Shown piece by piece: positions 36,935 through 50,118 of a stretch of 64,000 nucleotides of DNA. The position numbers and the translations under genes are program-made. The notes below the pieces were generated by a model. That model did not search any database and was not told where the DNA came from. It saw nothing but the letters and a program-made list of their open reading frames with translations. The stretch comes from Lantana camara (Eukaryota > Streptophyta > Magnoliopsida > Lamiales > Verbenaceae): the NCBI GenBank assembly GCA_037501455.1, contig CM074857.1, forward strand, positions 101,031,501 through 101,095,500, given 5' to 3'. Position 1 is the first letter of the stretch. Each line of letters starts with the position of its first letter.

Positions 36935-37290
36935 TTCACGATCCACGGACACTTTCAAATATATTATTTTGTCATGTCTTGTGGCTATCCTTTTGCCACA
37001 ACAAGGCTAGCTAATCGTGCGCGGCAGACTCGAAGACCCCTAGTTCTAGAAGGCATATGAGTCTGAACGCTATGTTGAATGTAGGACTGACACTATGTAG
37101 GAATCTATGCAAGTGAAGCATCAGTCGGCCCTAAAAACGGTGGCAATGGTGTGAGGAGTTAACAACCGGACGTGCTGCAACCTAGGAATCCCTAGGCAAC
37201 TCTTTCGTTCTATAGGGAAGGACATGTGTTGCGTGATAAGTTTTTTAAGAAAATTATATTTTCGTGTTTGTATCATGTCGTAATGATTGC
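36935..37290. mobile_element. 'GATGCACGGACAC' MITE remnant interrupted by a 250-bp unrecognised segment
   Basis: 36935-36980 reads 'gatccacggacactttcaaa..ttgtcatgtcttgtg', the left part of the MITE. Similar sequence resumes near 37258 (tttcgtgtttgtatcatgtcg). Between them, about 36983-37245 is markedly richer in GC (for example 'cgtgcgcggcagactcgaag') and looks like an inserted repeat, but I do not recognise it and see no target duplication. Confidence 0.45.
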
Positions 37291-38404
37291 AAAAAGATGT
37301 ATAAAGCGCTTAGTCTCTTCGGTCCGACGGCAACTATACCAAATCAATATTGCACATGTGCATCAAATTTCAAAATTTTAAGCTCTAAAAATGAAGTTTA
37401 TGAAGAAAGAAATGTGGAAATGAGGTGTATAACATGTAGTTTAATGACTTGCACTAAAAAGAAGATATAAAGAGGACATTTGGAGAAAGGTATGACTAGC
37501 TAGAAGCTGGATTAAATATAAAGAGAGAAGCTGGGAATTTATTTGTTTCACATTATTCCTCAGCTTTTAATCAGCAGAAGTTGGTAGGTCAGCAGCCTGG
37601 TTTTTAATTCTTGGGGGCCAAACACTCCCTATCAGCATCCATACTCACCCTTATCATTACAATTATATATATATATATATAAATGAATTTCTTTTCATCA
37701 TATACACAATAATTTACAACATTTATATGTTCAAGAATATGAGATAATTCAAATTTAAATTTTCAATTTTTTTAATAGAAGATTAATCAAAATAACGGTT
37801 AGTTATTGTCCTGACAATCTAATATGTCTGATTCGTCAAAAAATATAATATTATGCATTCATAACAGCGGTGCTAGTGCACTAAAGCTTCTAAACTCTTC
37901 CTAAATTGATGAATGAAAATCGCTCAATTCGAGATAATAATATCAAGTGGATGGTTATTTTTCTAGCATGAAGCTCTTAACGAGATCATCTTTTCGAATA
38001 TGATACGATAATTTTTCTAAACCTCCTAAACCAAGGAAATGGAGGGCCAAAAATTTCATTAGTGAGGTAAATTTAAAGGAAAAAAAATGCATGAAAGATC
38101 CTCGAATCATAAAATATTTGTTTTAAAGGAAGATAATCAATTAATATAATCGGAAGATCATGATTTCATTTAATCACTCCATTCAATATATAAATTTTAT
38201 GTTAGTTGTATTATTCTAATTTGAAAGATTTCATTCATGTTTACAAGATTCTTCGATTTTACCTTTATAGCGAGGTATTTGTTACCATAGTTTTTTTATT
38301 ATACCAAGATAATTACGAATATCTTGATGTTTAGTCAAATTACGGAAAAGAAAAACTCACGTTCGTTTATGATACTTTTCGCAATTAATCATTTATGAAA
38401 ACTT

Positions 38405-38560
38405 TATAATGCGCAAAAATACAATGTTAGGATGTGCAGATAGTTCTAAAAAATCATTTTATCATATGATCGTGTTGGCATCATGTCACGTGAAAAATTC
38501 AAGAATCGTCATATTCCTATTATATCGTATTCGTTATATCCGTATCAATGCATCGTACGT
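38405..38560. mobile_element. Worn copy of the 'GATGCACGGACAC' MITE family
   Basis: It contains 'gatgtgcagatagttctaaa', 'tcatgtcacgtgaaaaattc' and 'cgtatcaatgcatcgtacg', the same order as 23974-24148, where 'cacgtggaaaattcaag' also occurs. Confidence 0.6.
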
Positions 38561-38937
38561 ATACTATAGTCAACTCCAAGACAATACCCCTTTAAAAATA
38601 AATGAAAAAGATAGAATTTGGCCATGACATAACATAAACATTGATTGATTAATGAATGAATTAATTAATTCAGCCCATCTTTCCTATTTGTATTATTATT
38701 TATGCACGACTGTCAACAGTTCTCTCCCCGTTTAAAAATACTTGGAATATCTCAGTCTCAGATGAACTGTCACAAACCTTGAAACCTTCTTCTTCTTCTC
38801 TGCCAGATTTCCATTCCTCCATTTCTACACACAGAAACCCAGCTTCAATCACCATATTTAATACCTGTCAGAAACCTGGATTTCCACTCCCCAATACTTT
38901 TCTTGATTTCATCTTCTTCCTCCATCTCTCTCTCTCG

Positions 38938-39876
38938 ATGAGGGACTTCGCCTCCTGTTTCAGTGAATACGCAGTCCAGGTCTCCGACAACACCTCCTGC
39001 TCCAGCTACTCAAACGCCTCATGCATTTCCCCAACCTTAACAACAGCAACGACGACAATCCCTTCTATCCAGAACACTGTTTCATGTCTATACAGAACGA
39101 TTCTTTCCTCCCAAAAGCAGATTCTAACCACTCTCACATGGAGCAAGAACGGCCTCAACCACGGCCTCACAGTCACATTCAACGACGATCCAAACGCGGC
39201 CTTAAAGCTCAACACCAACTCCAGACTATTCCGAAAGCTCAAAGGCAGCAAATCAATCGAGTCCCATAACACCGACATCGAAATCTTCTGGGATCTCTCC
39301 ACAGCCCGATTCGATTCCGGGCCCGAACCTTTATCAGGATTCTACATCTTCATCACCCTCGATTCTGAACTCGGCCCGATAATCGGCGACATGGGCCAAG
39401 ACGCGTCGATCAAGAAACTCAAATCCGGGGCCAAAATGGCGAAATCCTCGTTAATTTCCCGCCGGGAACATTTTTCCGGCAACACCAATTATTCAACAAA
39501 GGCCAAATTCTGCGATACGGGTTCCAATCACGAGATTGTGATCCAGTGCAGCGGACAGAACGAGGGATTAAAGTATCCTGCTTTAACTGTTTGTATTGAT
39601 AAGAAGACCGTGATTCGCGTGAAACGTTTGCAGTGGAATTTCAGGGGGAATCAGACGGTGTTCTTGGATGGATTGCTTGTGGATTTGATGTGGGATGTTC
39701 ATGATTGGTTCTATAATCACGGAAACAATAATCCTGTCGGGTCGGGATGTGGCGTGTTTATGTTCAGGACGAGGAGTGGGATGGATAGCAGATTGTGGCT
39801 GGAAGAGAAGATGGTGCAGAAGGATGAAGATAAAGTTGACTTCTCATTGATGATCTGCGCCTGTAAGAACACATGA
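38938..39876 (+). CDS. DUF868 family protein
   Basis: This is a plant-specific DUF868 (PF05910) protein of 312 residues in one exon, the usual structure and size for the family. Its function is unknown. The start is the ATG that gives MRDFASCFSEYAVQVSD, the typical DUF868 N-terminus. The frame stays open upstream to about 38779 but has no earlier ATG there. Recognisable family blocks include LTTLTWSKNGLNHGLTV, IEIFWDLSTARFDSGPEP, GFYIFITLDSELGPIIGDM, LISRREHFSGN and VFLDGLLVDLMWDVHDWFY near residues 250-260. There is no obvious signal peptide or membrane helix in the protein from this ATG. A CT-rich tract lies directly before the start. The frame has no lesions. Confidence 0.92.
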   Translation: MRDFASCFSEYAVQVSDNTSCSSYSNASCISPTLTTATTTIPSIQNTVSCLYRTILSSQKQILTTLTWSKNGLNHGLTVTFNDDPNAALKLNTNSRLFRKLKGSKSIESHNTDIEIFWDLSTARFDSGPEPLSGFYIFITLDSELGPIIGDMGQDASIKKLKSGAKMAKSSLISRREHFSGNTNYSTKAKFCDTGSNHEIVIQCSGQNEGLKYPALTVCIDKKTVIRVKRLQWNFRGNQTVFLDGLLVDLMWDVHDWFYNHGNNNPVGSGCGVFMFRTRSGMDSRLWLEEKMVQKDEDKVDFSLMICACKNT

Positions 39877-42156
39877 TGTTTTAATTTAGAAAAAGAAATG
39901 ATTTTTATTTTTTGGGAAATAATTTTTTGGGGTGTTTCTGTTTGTCATGGAAATGAGTATAGTAGAGGGGTGTTAATTGAATTGATAATACTGAGAAAAC
40001 TGACAGGGAATTTGAAGATTATTAATGTTAACATATCTTATTTTTTCTGGTTTTGTATAATGTAATAATCTTTGTATTATGAGTTTATGACTCTTTTTTG
40101 TGTTTAAAGATTGGATTTTTATCTGTTGTTAGGGACAAGAAAGGAAGAATATTGTAGGTTTTTATGTAATTATGTCACTTATTTTCTCTAATAATTGGTT
40201 CATGAAAATTTCTGCAGAATCTTGTGATTTGTGATGAAAACCATGAAATGGTTACAGGGAAGAGATATGGATAGAGGGAATCATATTAATCATTTGGAAT
40301 TTTGAAAATATTGCTCAGGAGATTTGATTTGCTTTTTGGTTCGTTTTTTCCCCCTTTCTTTCTTTCCCACATTTTTCAAGAAAGCTTACTAAAAACCTGG
40401 AAAAGGGTCAAAACACATTCAAAGTGGAGAATCTCATAGGAAAATAGTGAAAAGAATAATGGGATTTCATCAATTTCTTCTTTTCTTTTACCTCATTGGA
40501 AATTCGAACCACATCACGTCGATTAACTAACGCATAAAAGTCTTCTTATCGACGATAATTACTACTCGAGTATGCGATCAGATTTTTGTGTCATTTTACA
40601 TTTTGCAAGTGATTTTCATCATTTAACACAGCAAAAAGAAGCAAACTTTTAGAAGCAAGAAAAAGTTGGCAACAAACAAAGCCAATGTCATGTCATGTCT
40701 CCTGAAGTAGGCATAGATATGCTCAAGTGTGAATTAAGAAATATGTTATAAGCAATGCTTGCTAGGTGTATTTTATTTCATTATTCTTGATTGTGTTGCC
40801 ATTAAAGATTGGAGAAAAAGGTGAGTGAGATGTCTCAGTATTTAAGTTAAGAAGTTAGATATGAGAAAATATGATGAGGGGGGTGACAGATCTTCTCATA
40901 TTGTGTGTTGTTATTCCCTTTTCTGCATTATATTTGGACCACATTTTGGATGGGGCCATTCAATTCAATTGTATTTCAACTTGTAAAGAGAACAGATACT
41001 TGTGGCTATTGTAACTGCTGGTTTTTCAGTAGTTAGAAAAGAGATGTAATAATGATACAGAAAGAGAGATAGAAATAGAGGGAGAGAGAGAGAGAGGGGT
41101 AACAACCAGTGATTCTTGGATGTTCTTGTGCTGCTTCTTTCATAGTCTTTCACAGCATTATGCAGTTCTTGGCTGCTCAACTGTACTCATAAATTTTCAC
41201 CACATGCATTTGGTACCAATATTAAGCCTAGGCTTGAAAAAGGGATTCTTGATATGATTGCGTTTTTGGTGTCGTAACCGTTGTGTATCTAAGAACTTTG
41301 TTACTGTGTCACGTAAATCGGTTATTAAACTATTATTCTTTGAAAATATTTTCATCTGTCTTCACTTCGTTAGTTCACAGAGTGTGAATTAGGACAGACA
41401 TGTATTACTTAACATGTTGTAAGAACATATTGTATTTGTATTTAGATTTCATGTTCTGGGTTGACTTTCGATAACTCGAACGTGAGGGTAATACCGTCAC
41501 ATTAATTGACTACTAAACTACTTATTTTCTTAAGTTACTTATGCAACGTTCAACTCAATAACTAGTTACATATTACTTATCAGATTCAGATACAAATACT
41601 TTGATTGAACTAAAATAGCACCGTACCATAAAATTATATTAACTATACTTTAACAATTTAGGGTTCTATGAATAGGAAAAATAATATATTGTAGGTTGAA
41701 ACTCTTTTTATAGTCCCAAAAAATATACGCTCCTAAGTGCAAAAATGTGAGTAATAGTTAGTGCAACTGAAATCATTAACTAACGTTGTCGAACATGTGT
41801 AATAAATTCCATTTTGCCACAATATTAAACAATTAATCCAAGATTTGAATCTGATTTGGGTCAAGCTTATGCTGGTCAGAAGAGGGACTTTTTTGTAATT
41901 TTCCGTTGAACTTCTTCCCACGTTACCTTCTCGTTCAATCTCAAATTGTAATTAATTATTTTAGTAAGGGTTACTTCTAGACAAGAATTCAAGCCTCTTA
42001 ATTATACACTAATACAAAATTAATGTTAATTGAGTGAGAAACTCACTCACATTAATGTCTGTCTTGGAGGCATTTGGCAACTAGGGTTTAATAATATTTC
42101 ATCTTTATTCTTCTAGTTTATGGTCTGTCATATCAGATACTCGTTATGTGATCTAG
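39877..42156. other. Intergenic DNA after the DUF868 gene
   Basis: The first few hundred bases are likely 3' untranslated region. A GA microsatellite lies at about 41078-41098. No further gene or element with definable ends is visible. Confidence 0.55.
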
Positions 42157-42165
42157 TACAAAAAA

Positions 42166-42494
42166 AGAGAAAAAGAATTTTTACCATTCAAATTTTACGT
42201 ATTTTTGTAATTTTTCATTCTAACAAACTTTTGTTACAAACTGTTATCTAATATTTGCATTTGTAACATATGGTCATCTTAACTTCTTTTGGTGATTTTG
42301 GTTAAAAGACATGACACGTGGCATGTTTATAAAACATACACGTCAGTTGTATTTTCACTAAAATCACAAAAATAAAAGTTTAGATGAACGTATATTACAA
42401 ATGCAAATATTGAATTACGGTTTGCAACGAAAACTTATTTGAATAGTAAATTATGAAAATAGACAAAGTTCGAATAACCAAAAAAAAAATTCCC
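42166..42494. mobile_element. Worn Mutator-type foldback MITE
   Basis: The arms (accattcaaattttacg; gaatagtaaattatgaaa) are inverted relatives of the MITE at 22472-22782, with the same central 'gacacgtggc' phrase. The flanks 'tacaaaaaa' and 'taaaaaaaa' could be a 9-bp duplication with one change. Borders are approximate. Confidence 0.65.
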
Positions 42495-42503
42495 TAAAAA
42501 AAA

Positions 42504-43142
42504 TTAAGGTTATTGTGCCCATTTCGTATCTTATCGTATTGATGATGTTGTCTCCGGGTTTTTCACGATGAAATTATAGCTTTGCAAGTTGTTTGTTGGT
42601 TGCAGGCAATTTCAGTTTTCTTTTCTACTTGTAGATTTATTATTACTACTATTATTGTTTTATGTGGTAAATATAATTTGTACTTGCAGTCTGTTATACA
42701 CAAATGGGAAACAGATAAGACATTTATTTATTACACTTTTTAGTTTCATTTTTTGCATTTTTACTTGCTTAAGCCTTAATTATAATTAATTTTGTTATAA
42801 TTAAGTATAATTACGGTTATTAGTACATTAAATGTCAACAATTAGGGTAAAATTAATATTGTTTAAAATGTACATTTGACTTTTCACATGCGAGATAGGA
42901 CAGGAGAAAGGGATCTTGCCTTGACTTTGGAAACATTTCAAGCTGTGTGATTAAAAATCACATTTATTTTTGCTATTGTGACCTTAGCTATATGTTAGGA
43001 CCACTCTTAATATTATTAATTTATATATATATAAAATATTTGTTTTCAAATATTTTAATGGGAGATATTCCGAGTGATTATATTAAAACGCTTTTAAAAA
43101 TATTATTTTCTTGATTTGTATTAAATATCAATATCAATTATC
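42504..43142. other. Intergenic AT-rich DNA
   Basis: No gene or clear element is seen. Confidence 0.55.
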
Positions 43143-43150
43143 TTTTCGGA

Positions 43151-43771
43151 TAGAGTTGTCAATTGGGCGGATTTTAATCTGAACCTGATTTGGATCAAAT
43201 CCAAATTTAATTATATTCGACCGATAAAAATGTTCGATGGATTATATCCGATTATAAATATTTATTATTCGAAATAAATGGATCGGGTATGAAATTAAAG
43301 AATTTGATCCGTTTAAGATCCGAATCCGATTATATATATAATACTTAATTAAATAAATTATTTATTTGTAAAGAATGTTAAGTAAAATAATCAAAATAAA
43401 AATTTTCACATATTCATCACTTTAAACGATAATAAAGTTTGAATTGTTTACTCTAAAAATATATATACTTTTCTTTATTAATAAATTTAAATTGATCTAT
43501 TTTAAATAAATATAAACAAAACCATCAAATAATCCATTAAATAATAATTATTTTTTAAATATTATGTAATTATATTTATTCTTTTATTAAAAAAATTTAT
43601 ATTTTATTATTAATCGGGTCGATTTTTTTTTTTTTCCCCAGGATCCGATTTGATCCAATTAAGTTTGGACTAAAAAACTTCAGTCATTCAGATCCGGTTA
43701 ACGGATCTTATTATCGGATTCGAATCCAGAATTCGCTAATCCGATCCGAATCCAATCCATTGACAGCCCTA
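43151..43771 (+). mobile_element. hAT-type MITE, 621 bp
   Basis: It begins TAGAGTTGTCAATTGGGCGG and ends CATTGACAGCCCTA, an imperfect inverted pair. The 8-bp flanks TTTTCGGA (43143-43150) and TTCTCGGA (43772-43779) differ by one base. It is colinear with the element at 24705-25279, including 'gttcgatggattatatccga' and the AT-rich middle. Confidence 0.82.
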
Positions 43772-44630
43772 TTCTCGGACACCTTTACGATAAATTTAAA
43801 ATTAATTTTGTATGTCCGACTGTCCGAGTCTGAATTCGAATTAATAAAAAAAAAATTGGTGTTGAATCGATTGGTTCAAATGGGCCTGATTTATTAACCT
43901 AAAAACAAACTTCTCGGCCGAAGGCCCAAAACTTATTCTGATTGTCCGTCATTATTATCAGATAGATGGGGTTCGCAGACAAGCCCAACTCGAATTCTTT
44001 CAAGTTTCAAAATTAATTTTATCATATAGTTTAAATTTTGAAATTTTATATTTTAAATTTGAATTCTTAATATAAAAATGTATAATTTTTTAAAAAATTT
44101 TCTATTTGCTTGGTATAGTTTTTCCATTTAGCAACAGAGTCAAAATTCAGAATAGTAACCGTAGACGAGCAAATAAACTTTAGTTTATTAATTTAATTTA
44201 CTATTTAATATTTTGAAATTATCCTAAATTTAATTTCAAAGTTAAATAGTTAAATTTAAATTGATATTATAATTTTTATTTTATCAACAAATCAAGTGAT
44301 GACACGTGTCAAAGTGACGTGTCTCGACCAATCAAATCAAGTCTTGCAGTCAAAGAAAGCCAAGACAAATCATATGGCGACATGTGGCGTATTGGATCAC
44401 ACCGACCAATCAAATTCAAGTCTTATTTGATATTATCTCTTTAAAAATAAAAATATAAAGAGATAAATATTTATGAGATTTTATGTGATATTATCTCTTT
44501 AAAAAAAAATAATAATAAAATATTAAAGATATATATTTATATGATTTATCTGATATTATCTCTTCAAAAAATATAAGAGATAATTATTAAATAAATTTTG
44601 ACTTGAACCACAAGTTTTGAATCCTACACC

Positions 44631-44638
44631 TATATAAA
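44631..44638 (+). promoter_or_regulatory. TATA box in the 5' LTR of gypsy element B
   Basis: TATATAAA stands in the sequence 'cctatataaagaggtcatgg' inside the LTR, a plausible promoter for the element. The hAT insertion about 300 bp downstream separates it from gag. Confidence 0.5.
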
Positions 44639-45173
44639 GAGGTCATGGGTTGTTCATTCAACACAACACAAGTTCAAGAAATGCTAAAAACCTCTTTACA
44701 AGTGCAAGAAAGGCTAAAAACCTCTCTACAAGTTCAAAACGGGTTCTAAGGCATTCAAGCGTGTTCTTCCCCGAAGTTACCAAATCAAGGCGTTTGATCC
44801 GCTGTCAAGGCGTTATACCGGCGAATCGACGTTATGTTCAAACTAAATCCACGGAGTTACCGACGAGTTCAAAGGTGTTCTTGGCGGAATTCTCCAAAAT
44901 CAGACGTTTGATTCGTAAATAAGTCGAAGGACCTACGGACACTGGCGGAGGCACGCCTAGTTGAGGGGGTACAAGTGGCCCCCCTCAAAAATTTTTTTTT
45001 TTTATTATTATGTATATATATATATATATATTTGTCTTATTATGTATGTAATTTTTTTGAGTTTTTTATTATTGACCCCCTCGTAAAAATTAAAATTAAT
45101 ACTAGTAAGGATCAATATAATAAATTAATAATAATTGGGATAAAAAAATAATATTATATATATATATATATAT

Positions 45174-45459
45174 GGGGCAATTTTTTAAAACTCCCCATGG
45201 GTTTGAAAAATTCCTTTTAGCTCCCCATTTTCAAATATATCATTTGGGGTTTTAGATACACGATTCTGGGATTTAGATACGCAATTCTGGGATTTAGATA
45301 CGCGATTCTGGGATTTAGATACATGATTTTTTCCTTGTATTTCAAATACATCATTTGGGGTTTTAGATACGCGATTCTTGAGTTTTAATACATCATTTTT
45401 TAAAATGGGGAGCTAAAAGGAATTGGACTTATCATTTGGGGAGTTTTCGGGAATTCCCC
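45174..45459. mobile_element. Mutator-type foldback MITE inside the hAT element, 286 bp
   Basis: Inverted arms start GGGGCAATTTTTTAAAACTC and end GGGAATTCCCC, with 'agctccccatttt' and 'aaaatggggagct' inside. The flanks are atatatata and gtatatata, consistent with a 9-bp duplication in AT-rich DNA. The left half holds a 21-bp unit (gattctgggatttagatac..) repeated about three and a half times near 45253-45330. Confidence 0.75.
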
Positions 45460-46935
45460 GTATATATATGCCCAAAGATCAATATCCAAAGAAAAATACA
45501 CGAACACTAGGCTAATGGGCCCAAAAAAAATACACAAAGTATATATAAATATATATATATATGTATGTATATAAGCCTAACTATTAATGGCCCAAAGTTC
45601 TGGAGCAAAAGAAAAAAAAAAAGCTAATGGCCCAAAGAATAAATAATTAATAGCCTAATGGGGTAAAAAAGAAATGCACAATGATCGGACTAATTAAAGT
45701 CAAATTTTACTTGAAAAATTAGAAGTTCCCCATAGCAACAGCCAACAGCCACGCAGTGCCCACAGCTAAAACCCAATTCCTCTGTTTCATTCTTTAGAAG
45801 TTCCCCTTTATTTCGGCCATTATTTGAGTGGAATATCAAGGTAATTTCGTAAGTATTATTTTGCTTATATGTATTTTGGTTCTTTTTCCTTTCAACAATT
45901 AATTTTACTTCTTTTTTTTTTTTTTTAATATCTTTTAACTAGGGTTTGTTAATCAATTATCAATATGGAGAAGTTTCTTATTAGAAAACCAAATGATTCG
46001 ATTCAATCAGTTCCACCTCCTCAAGAAAGTCAAAAGAACAAGAGGATACGAATCGAATTGAGCGATCTTCTAAGTGATCCGGGATTAAGAAATAAAATTT
46101 CCGAATATGATCCAAATCAACAAGATGAAATTAGAAGAGCTTACCTCCAAAGAGGACCTTGTCAACCACACAAACATAAGTTTCCACAAAGAAATATAGG
46201 TAATGTTATGCGTCGTTTTAATCCCGAGTGGTTTAATATTTATGGTAGTTGGTTAGAGTATAGCGTAAAAGAGGATGCCGCATATTGCTTGTTTTGTTAT
46301 TTGTTCAAACAAGATGCTGGAAAACAAGGTGGAGGTGAATCCTTTGTTGGCATTGGCTTTAAAGCTTGGAATAAGATAGATGGGTTTAAGAAACATGTTG
46401 GAGGAACCAACAGTGCACATAATCAAGCTTGGAAAAAGTGTTCTGATTTGATGAAACAAGACCAACATATTTATTTTGCTTTTAATAAGCAAAGTGATGA
46501 GTTGAAGAAGGAATATCGTATTAAGCTACTTGCGTCAATTGATTGTATTAGATTTCTCTTGCGGCAAGGTTTATCTTTCCGTGGTCACGATGAATCAGAA
46601 AATTCATGTAACAGAGGTAATTTTATTGAACTCCTTAACTTTCTTGCCAATCATAATGAAGTCATAAATGAGGTTGTTGTTGGAAGGATTCAAAGGAATT
46701 TGAAATTGACATCACCTGATATTCAGAAAGATATTGTGAGTGCTGCTGCAATTGAAACAATTAATGTAATTATTAAGGAACTTGGTGATGAGTGTTTTGG
46801 AATATTAGTAGATGAATCTCGAGATTTGTCTGGTAAAGAGCAAATGGCCCTAGCTTTGCGTTATGTTGATCAGAGGGGATTTATCATAGAAAGAATACTT
46901 GGAATTGCACATGTTACGGAAACTAATGCATTATC

Positions 46936-48883
46936 TGTTAGGAATAGTGCCCTAGAAAGCCGATTAGTCATAATCCGTTTTGGGACTTTCCTAGTATCAC
47001 ATACAATCTTTGAACAATATACGAATGATTAATATCACAGGCAAACACTTCTTTATATGCTCTTGTTTGGTATGCGTTTACTTCAGCTGTGTATGTATGA
47101 GAACTCCCCTAATCCTGATGACTTTAGGACTCTACCATTTAGGTGAAATGGTTCATGAAACGAGCCCTATTTCACATAAGTCATGATTAGTAAAATACTC
47201 CAAGCCGATGAGTCCTACAGACAGTGGGAGTGTCAACCTGACTCCTCTAAGGCTTGCTTGTGGGATCACGCCCTTAAGAAGGACCACCTTGTTTCATGGA
47301 GGTGCAAAGTGTATAGTTGATACGTGCGTGATACATGAGGGTGCTTACTTCAATAAGTAAGTTCACTGAGGTGCCCCGTGTGAGAAGATTCCTAAATGGG
47401 AAAGGAAGTTTCTATTTCAGGAAATGGAAACTTCCAGATTAGGAAATATCTCACGAGTCATTGATGTGATTAATTGATCCTTAGACTTGAGGTTCCATGT
47501 CACTTTATGAGTTAACTCTGTAGTCTTTGGTATAAGCTTTAAAGGGTGTCGCCTTAGACAACTGATTCAAGGCTTATGCTGGGGCTGCACAAGTGATTCA
47601 TGAAAGTGAATGAGAATCAAGAAAGGACCTACACTTGCATTTGCAAAGTGATCTCTTATTGTGTAAGTCATTCATATGCCATATGGAGTCCTTGGCCAAG
47701 GCAGTAGATCAAGACATCAAGAAAAGGGTTTCTTGGATTGAGATCAAATGGATATGAAACGCACTTAGCTTTAAGACCAGATTATTAGGGTTCTAAGTAT
47801 TCCCTTACCCTAGATCTTGGTTGAGAGATAGTAAGTAGGAGGATTGTATCTCACATGAATCAATGACTTAAAGGTTCTGTCGAATCTGAACATTCCAATT
47901 CAGCTAAGGGTTAAACACCTGTTGCTAGACTATGGTCGTTTAATCTGTGGACTGATTAATTAATTAGTGAATTAATTAATTAGGGTCACTGCTAATTGAA
48001 TTGAGAACCTAGAGGGTCACACACAACAACTTGGTTACATGAGTTAAGGCTTGAAAATGATTAAACGAGTTAATCGGGCCTAGAGGGTTCCACACGTGTG
48101 AAACCACACGTGTGGGTCACGTGAGTGGACACTTGTCATTGTGACACGTGTGCCACACGTGATTATTTAGTTATATATTAAATAATTAATTTGTTAATTA
48201 TTTAATAGACTTTGGTTTAATTTTGAATTAAAAAGAAAGTCTTATTTTGGAGAAAAATAATCTAGTTAATTAATTACGAATTAATTAATTAGATAAAATA
48301 AGTTATTTATTTTAAATAAATAAAGTATAAAATTATCCAAAAATAGTTTGGATATTTTAGCTCTCTTGAAAGTTGATTTGAATTTGAATTCAAAGTCAAA
48401 GTCAAAATTACTTGATGATCAAGTAATAGGAGAGAGAGGGACCAAAATCCTTAGTCCATAAGGACTAGGATTTTCGGCCACTCCCTCTTATAAATAGGGG
48501 AACTCGTGCTTTTCTTAGAGCTAATCGAGAATTCTTTTGGTTCATGTGTTGAACACCATCCTTTCTCCAAGATAAACGAAACCCTAGGTTAAGCCTAAAC
48601 ACTAACTAGAGAACTAGCATCCTTACTAGTTAGATTGTAGCCAAGTTGGTGGACTATCTCTAGAGAGCTTCAAGTTAGAAGTTTGAAGATTCGAGCTTTA
48701 CCAAGGAGAGGGGATCAAGCCGCGAGAAGAGCGTTCTTGGGTGGCTTGAAACGCTTCAAGAAAGAATAAAAGAAAAGTAAGTTTCTTATCTCTACGAATT
48801 TGGATACACGATTGCGAGTCCAAGGTCCTTTTGTTGAGAAAATTTTTAAATTTCCGCTGCTTTCTGATTCGTGTTTTCCAACA
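46936..48883 (+). mobile_element. Solo LTR, 1.9-kb family, copy 1
   Basis: It starts TGTTAGGAATAGTGCCCT and ends GTTTTCCAACA. The 5-bp duplication TTATC is at 46931-46935 and 48884-48888. It is 1,948 bp, has no internal coding region and sits in frame-breaking position in the hAT transposase. A TATA-like 'cttataaatagg' near 48486 may be the LTR promoter. Copia affiliation is suggested by the TGTT..AACA ends only. Confidence 0.92.
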
Positions 48884-49402
48884 TTATCACTTAAGAGTGC
48901 AATAGAGAATTTGCTTTCAAAGTTTGGTCTTAGTTTATCAAGAGTACGTGGACAAGGATACGATGATGCAAGTAATATGCGGGGAGAATTCAATGGTCTA
49001 AAAAGTTTGATTATGAAAGAAAATCCAGAGGCACACTACATTCATTATTTTGCTCATCAGCTTCAGTTGACTCTCGTAGCAGTTGCTAAAAATCATGTTG
49101 ACATTGCTTTATTTTTTAATTTGACAACAAATATTGTTAATGTGGTTGGAGCATCTTGCAAACGTCGTGACATGGTCCGTGAGACACAAGCTATAAAGGT
49201 GTGTGAAGCATTACAAAATTGTGAGATTGAAAGTAGTCGTGGACTAAATCAAGAAACAACTTTGAAAAGAGCTGGTGATACTCGTTGGAGTTCACATTAT
49301 GAATCAATTTTGAATTTACTTGATTTGTATTCTACGGTGTGTGATGTGCTTGAGAATATTGAAGAAGAGGGATTAATTCCCGAAAAAAGAGCTGAAGCAC
49401 AT

Positions 49403-50115
49403 TGATAAGGGGAAAATCGGGGAGTCTGACTTAGCGCCAGATGTCATTGCCAGATAAGCAGCCTATGCCTCGTAAGCTTTTCACGACCGAGCCGCTTAGG
49501 CGATCATCGACCCACTACTTGACTGAAGACCACAAGTCCTGGTTTGGCGCGGTCTCCCGCGACCCAGGGTCCCCCTTCACCCCAGAAAAAGGCGCGACCC
49601 AGCGAGACCCCGACCCGATCACTACCGGACAGCAGCACTTAATGCGAGTACCACCTACGGCTGGCCGCATTAATGGCAGCCGCGCTCAGTACAGTGTCAG
49701 GGATCCTGGCAGGAGCAGGCGAACAGTGCTTTGGCTGGAAAAGCACTGTTCCGGCCAGATGACCAGGACTCTCTCCCCCCAACCAGATCCACACTTTCTG
49801 GGAGGTGTACTTGCTCCCGCGAAGTCCATCTTCACCCTATAAAAGCCTCGCCTGGCGACGGCCAAAGGTAAGCTCTTTTTCACGCCCAAAAACTCTTAAC
49901 TCTAGCATTTTCGACCGAGAGCTTAAGCTGACTTGAGCGTCGGAGTGCCAAAACGGGTCCAACCCCCACTCCTCCCCGTCTTGGCCTTTGAGTTCACGTT
50001 TGTTCTACCTTTTCAGTTGGAGGAAGCGTCGGAGTTCTCCACATATTAAAAATATCTTGGGTGATTTGGCGTCTGAGTCTGGAACCCCGTACTGTGCCAG
50101 ATTTTGACACGATCA
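49403..50115 (+). repeat. 5' LTR of the Tat gypsy element
   Basis: TATAAAAG at 49838-49845 is the likely LTR promoter; transcription should start about 30 bp on. The 3' part shares the phrases 'gacttgagcgtcggag' with the older Tat-like LTR at 8287-9077, which places both in one lineage. Confidence 0.93.
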
Positions 50116-50118
50116 TCT

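Larger units (their letters stand above)
36426..38937. other. Intergenic DNA before the DUF868 gene
   Basis: It holds an A run of about 27 near 36880-36907, two MITE remnants and one unrecognised repeat-like segment (listed separately), and an AT microsatellite near 37665. The last bases before 38938 are CT-rich and probably the leader of the DUF868 gene. Confidence 0.55.

Noticed and set aside
38779..38937. Longer N-terminus for the DUF868 protein
   Set aside because: The upstream frame has no ATG, and family members start with MRDF-like sequence.
46936..47032. C-terminus of the hAT transposase frame running into the LTR
   Set aside because: The codons after 46935 belong to the inserted LTR; the true continuation is at 48889.
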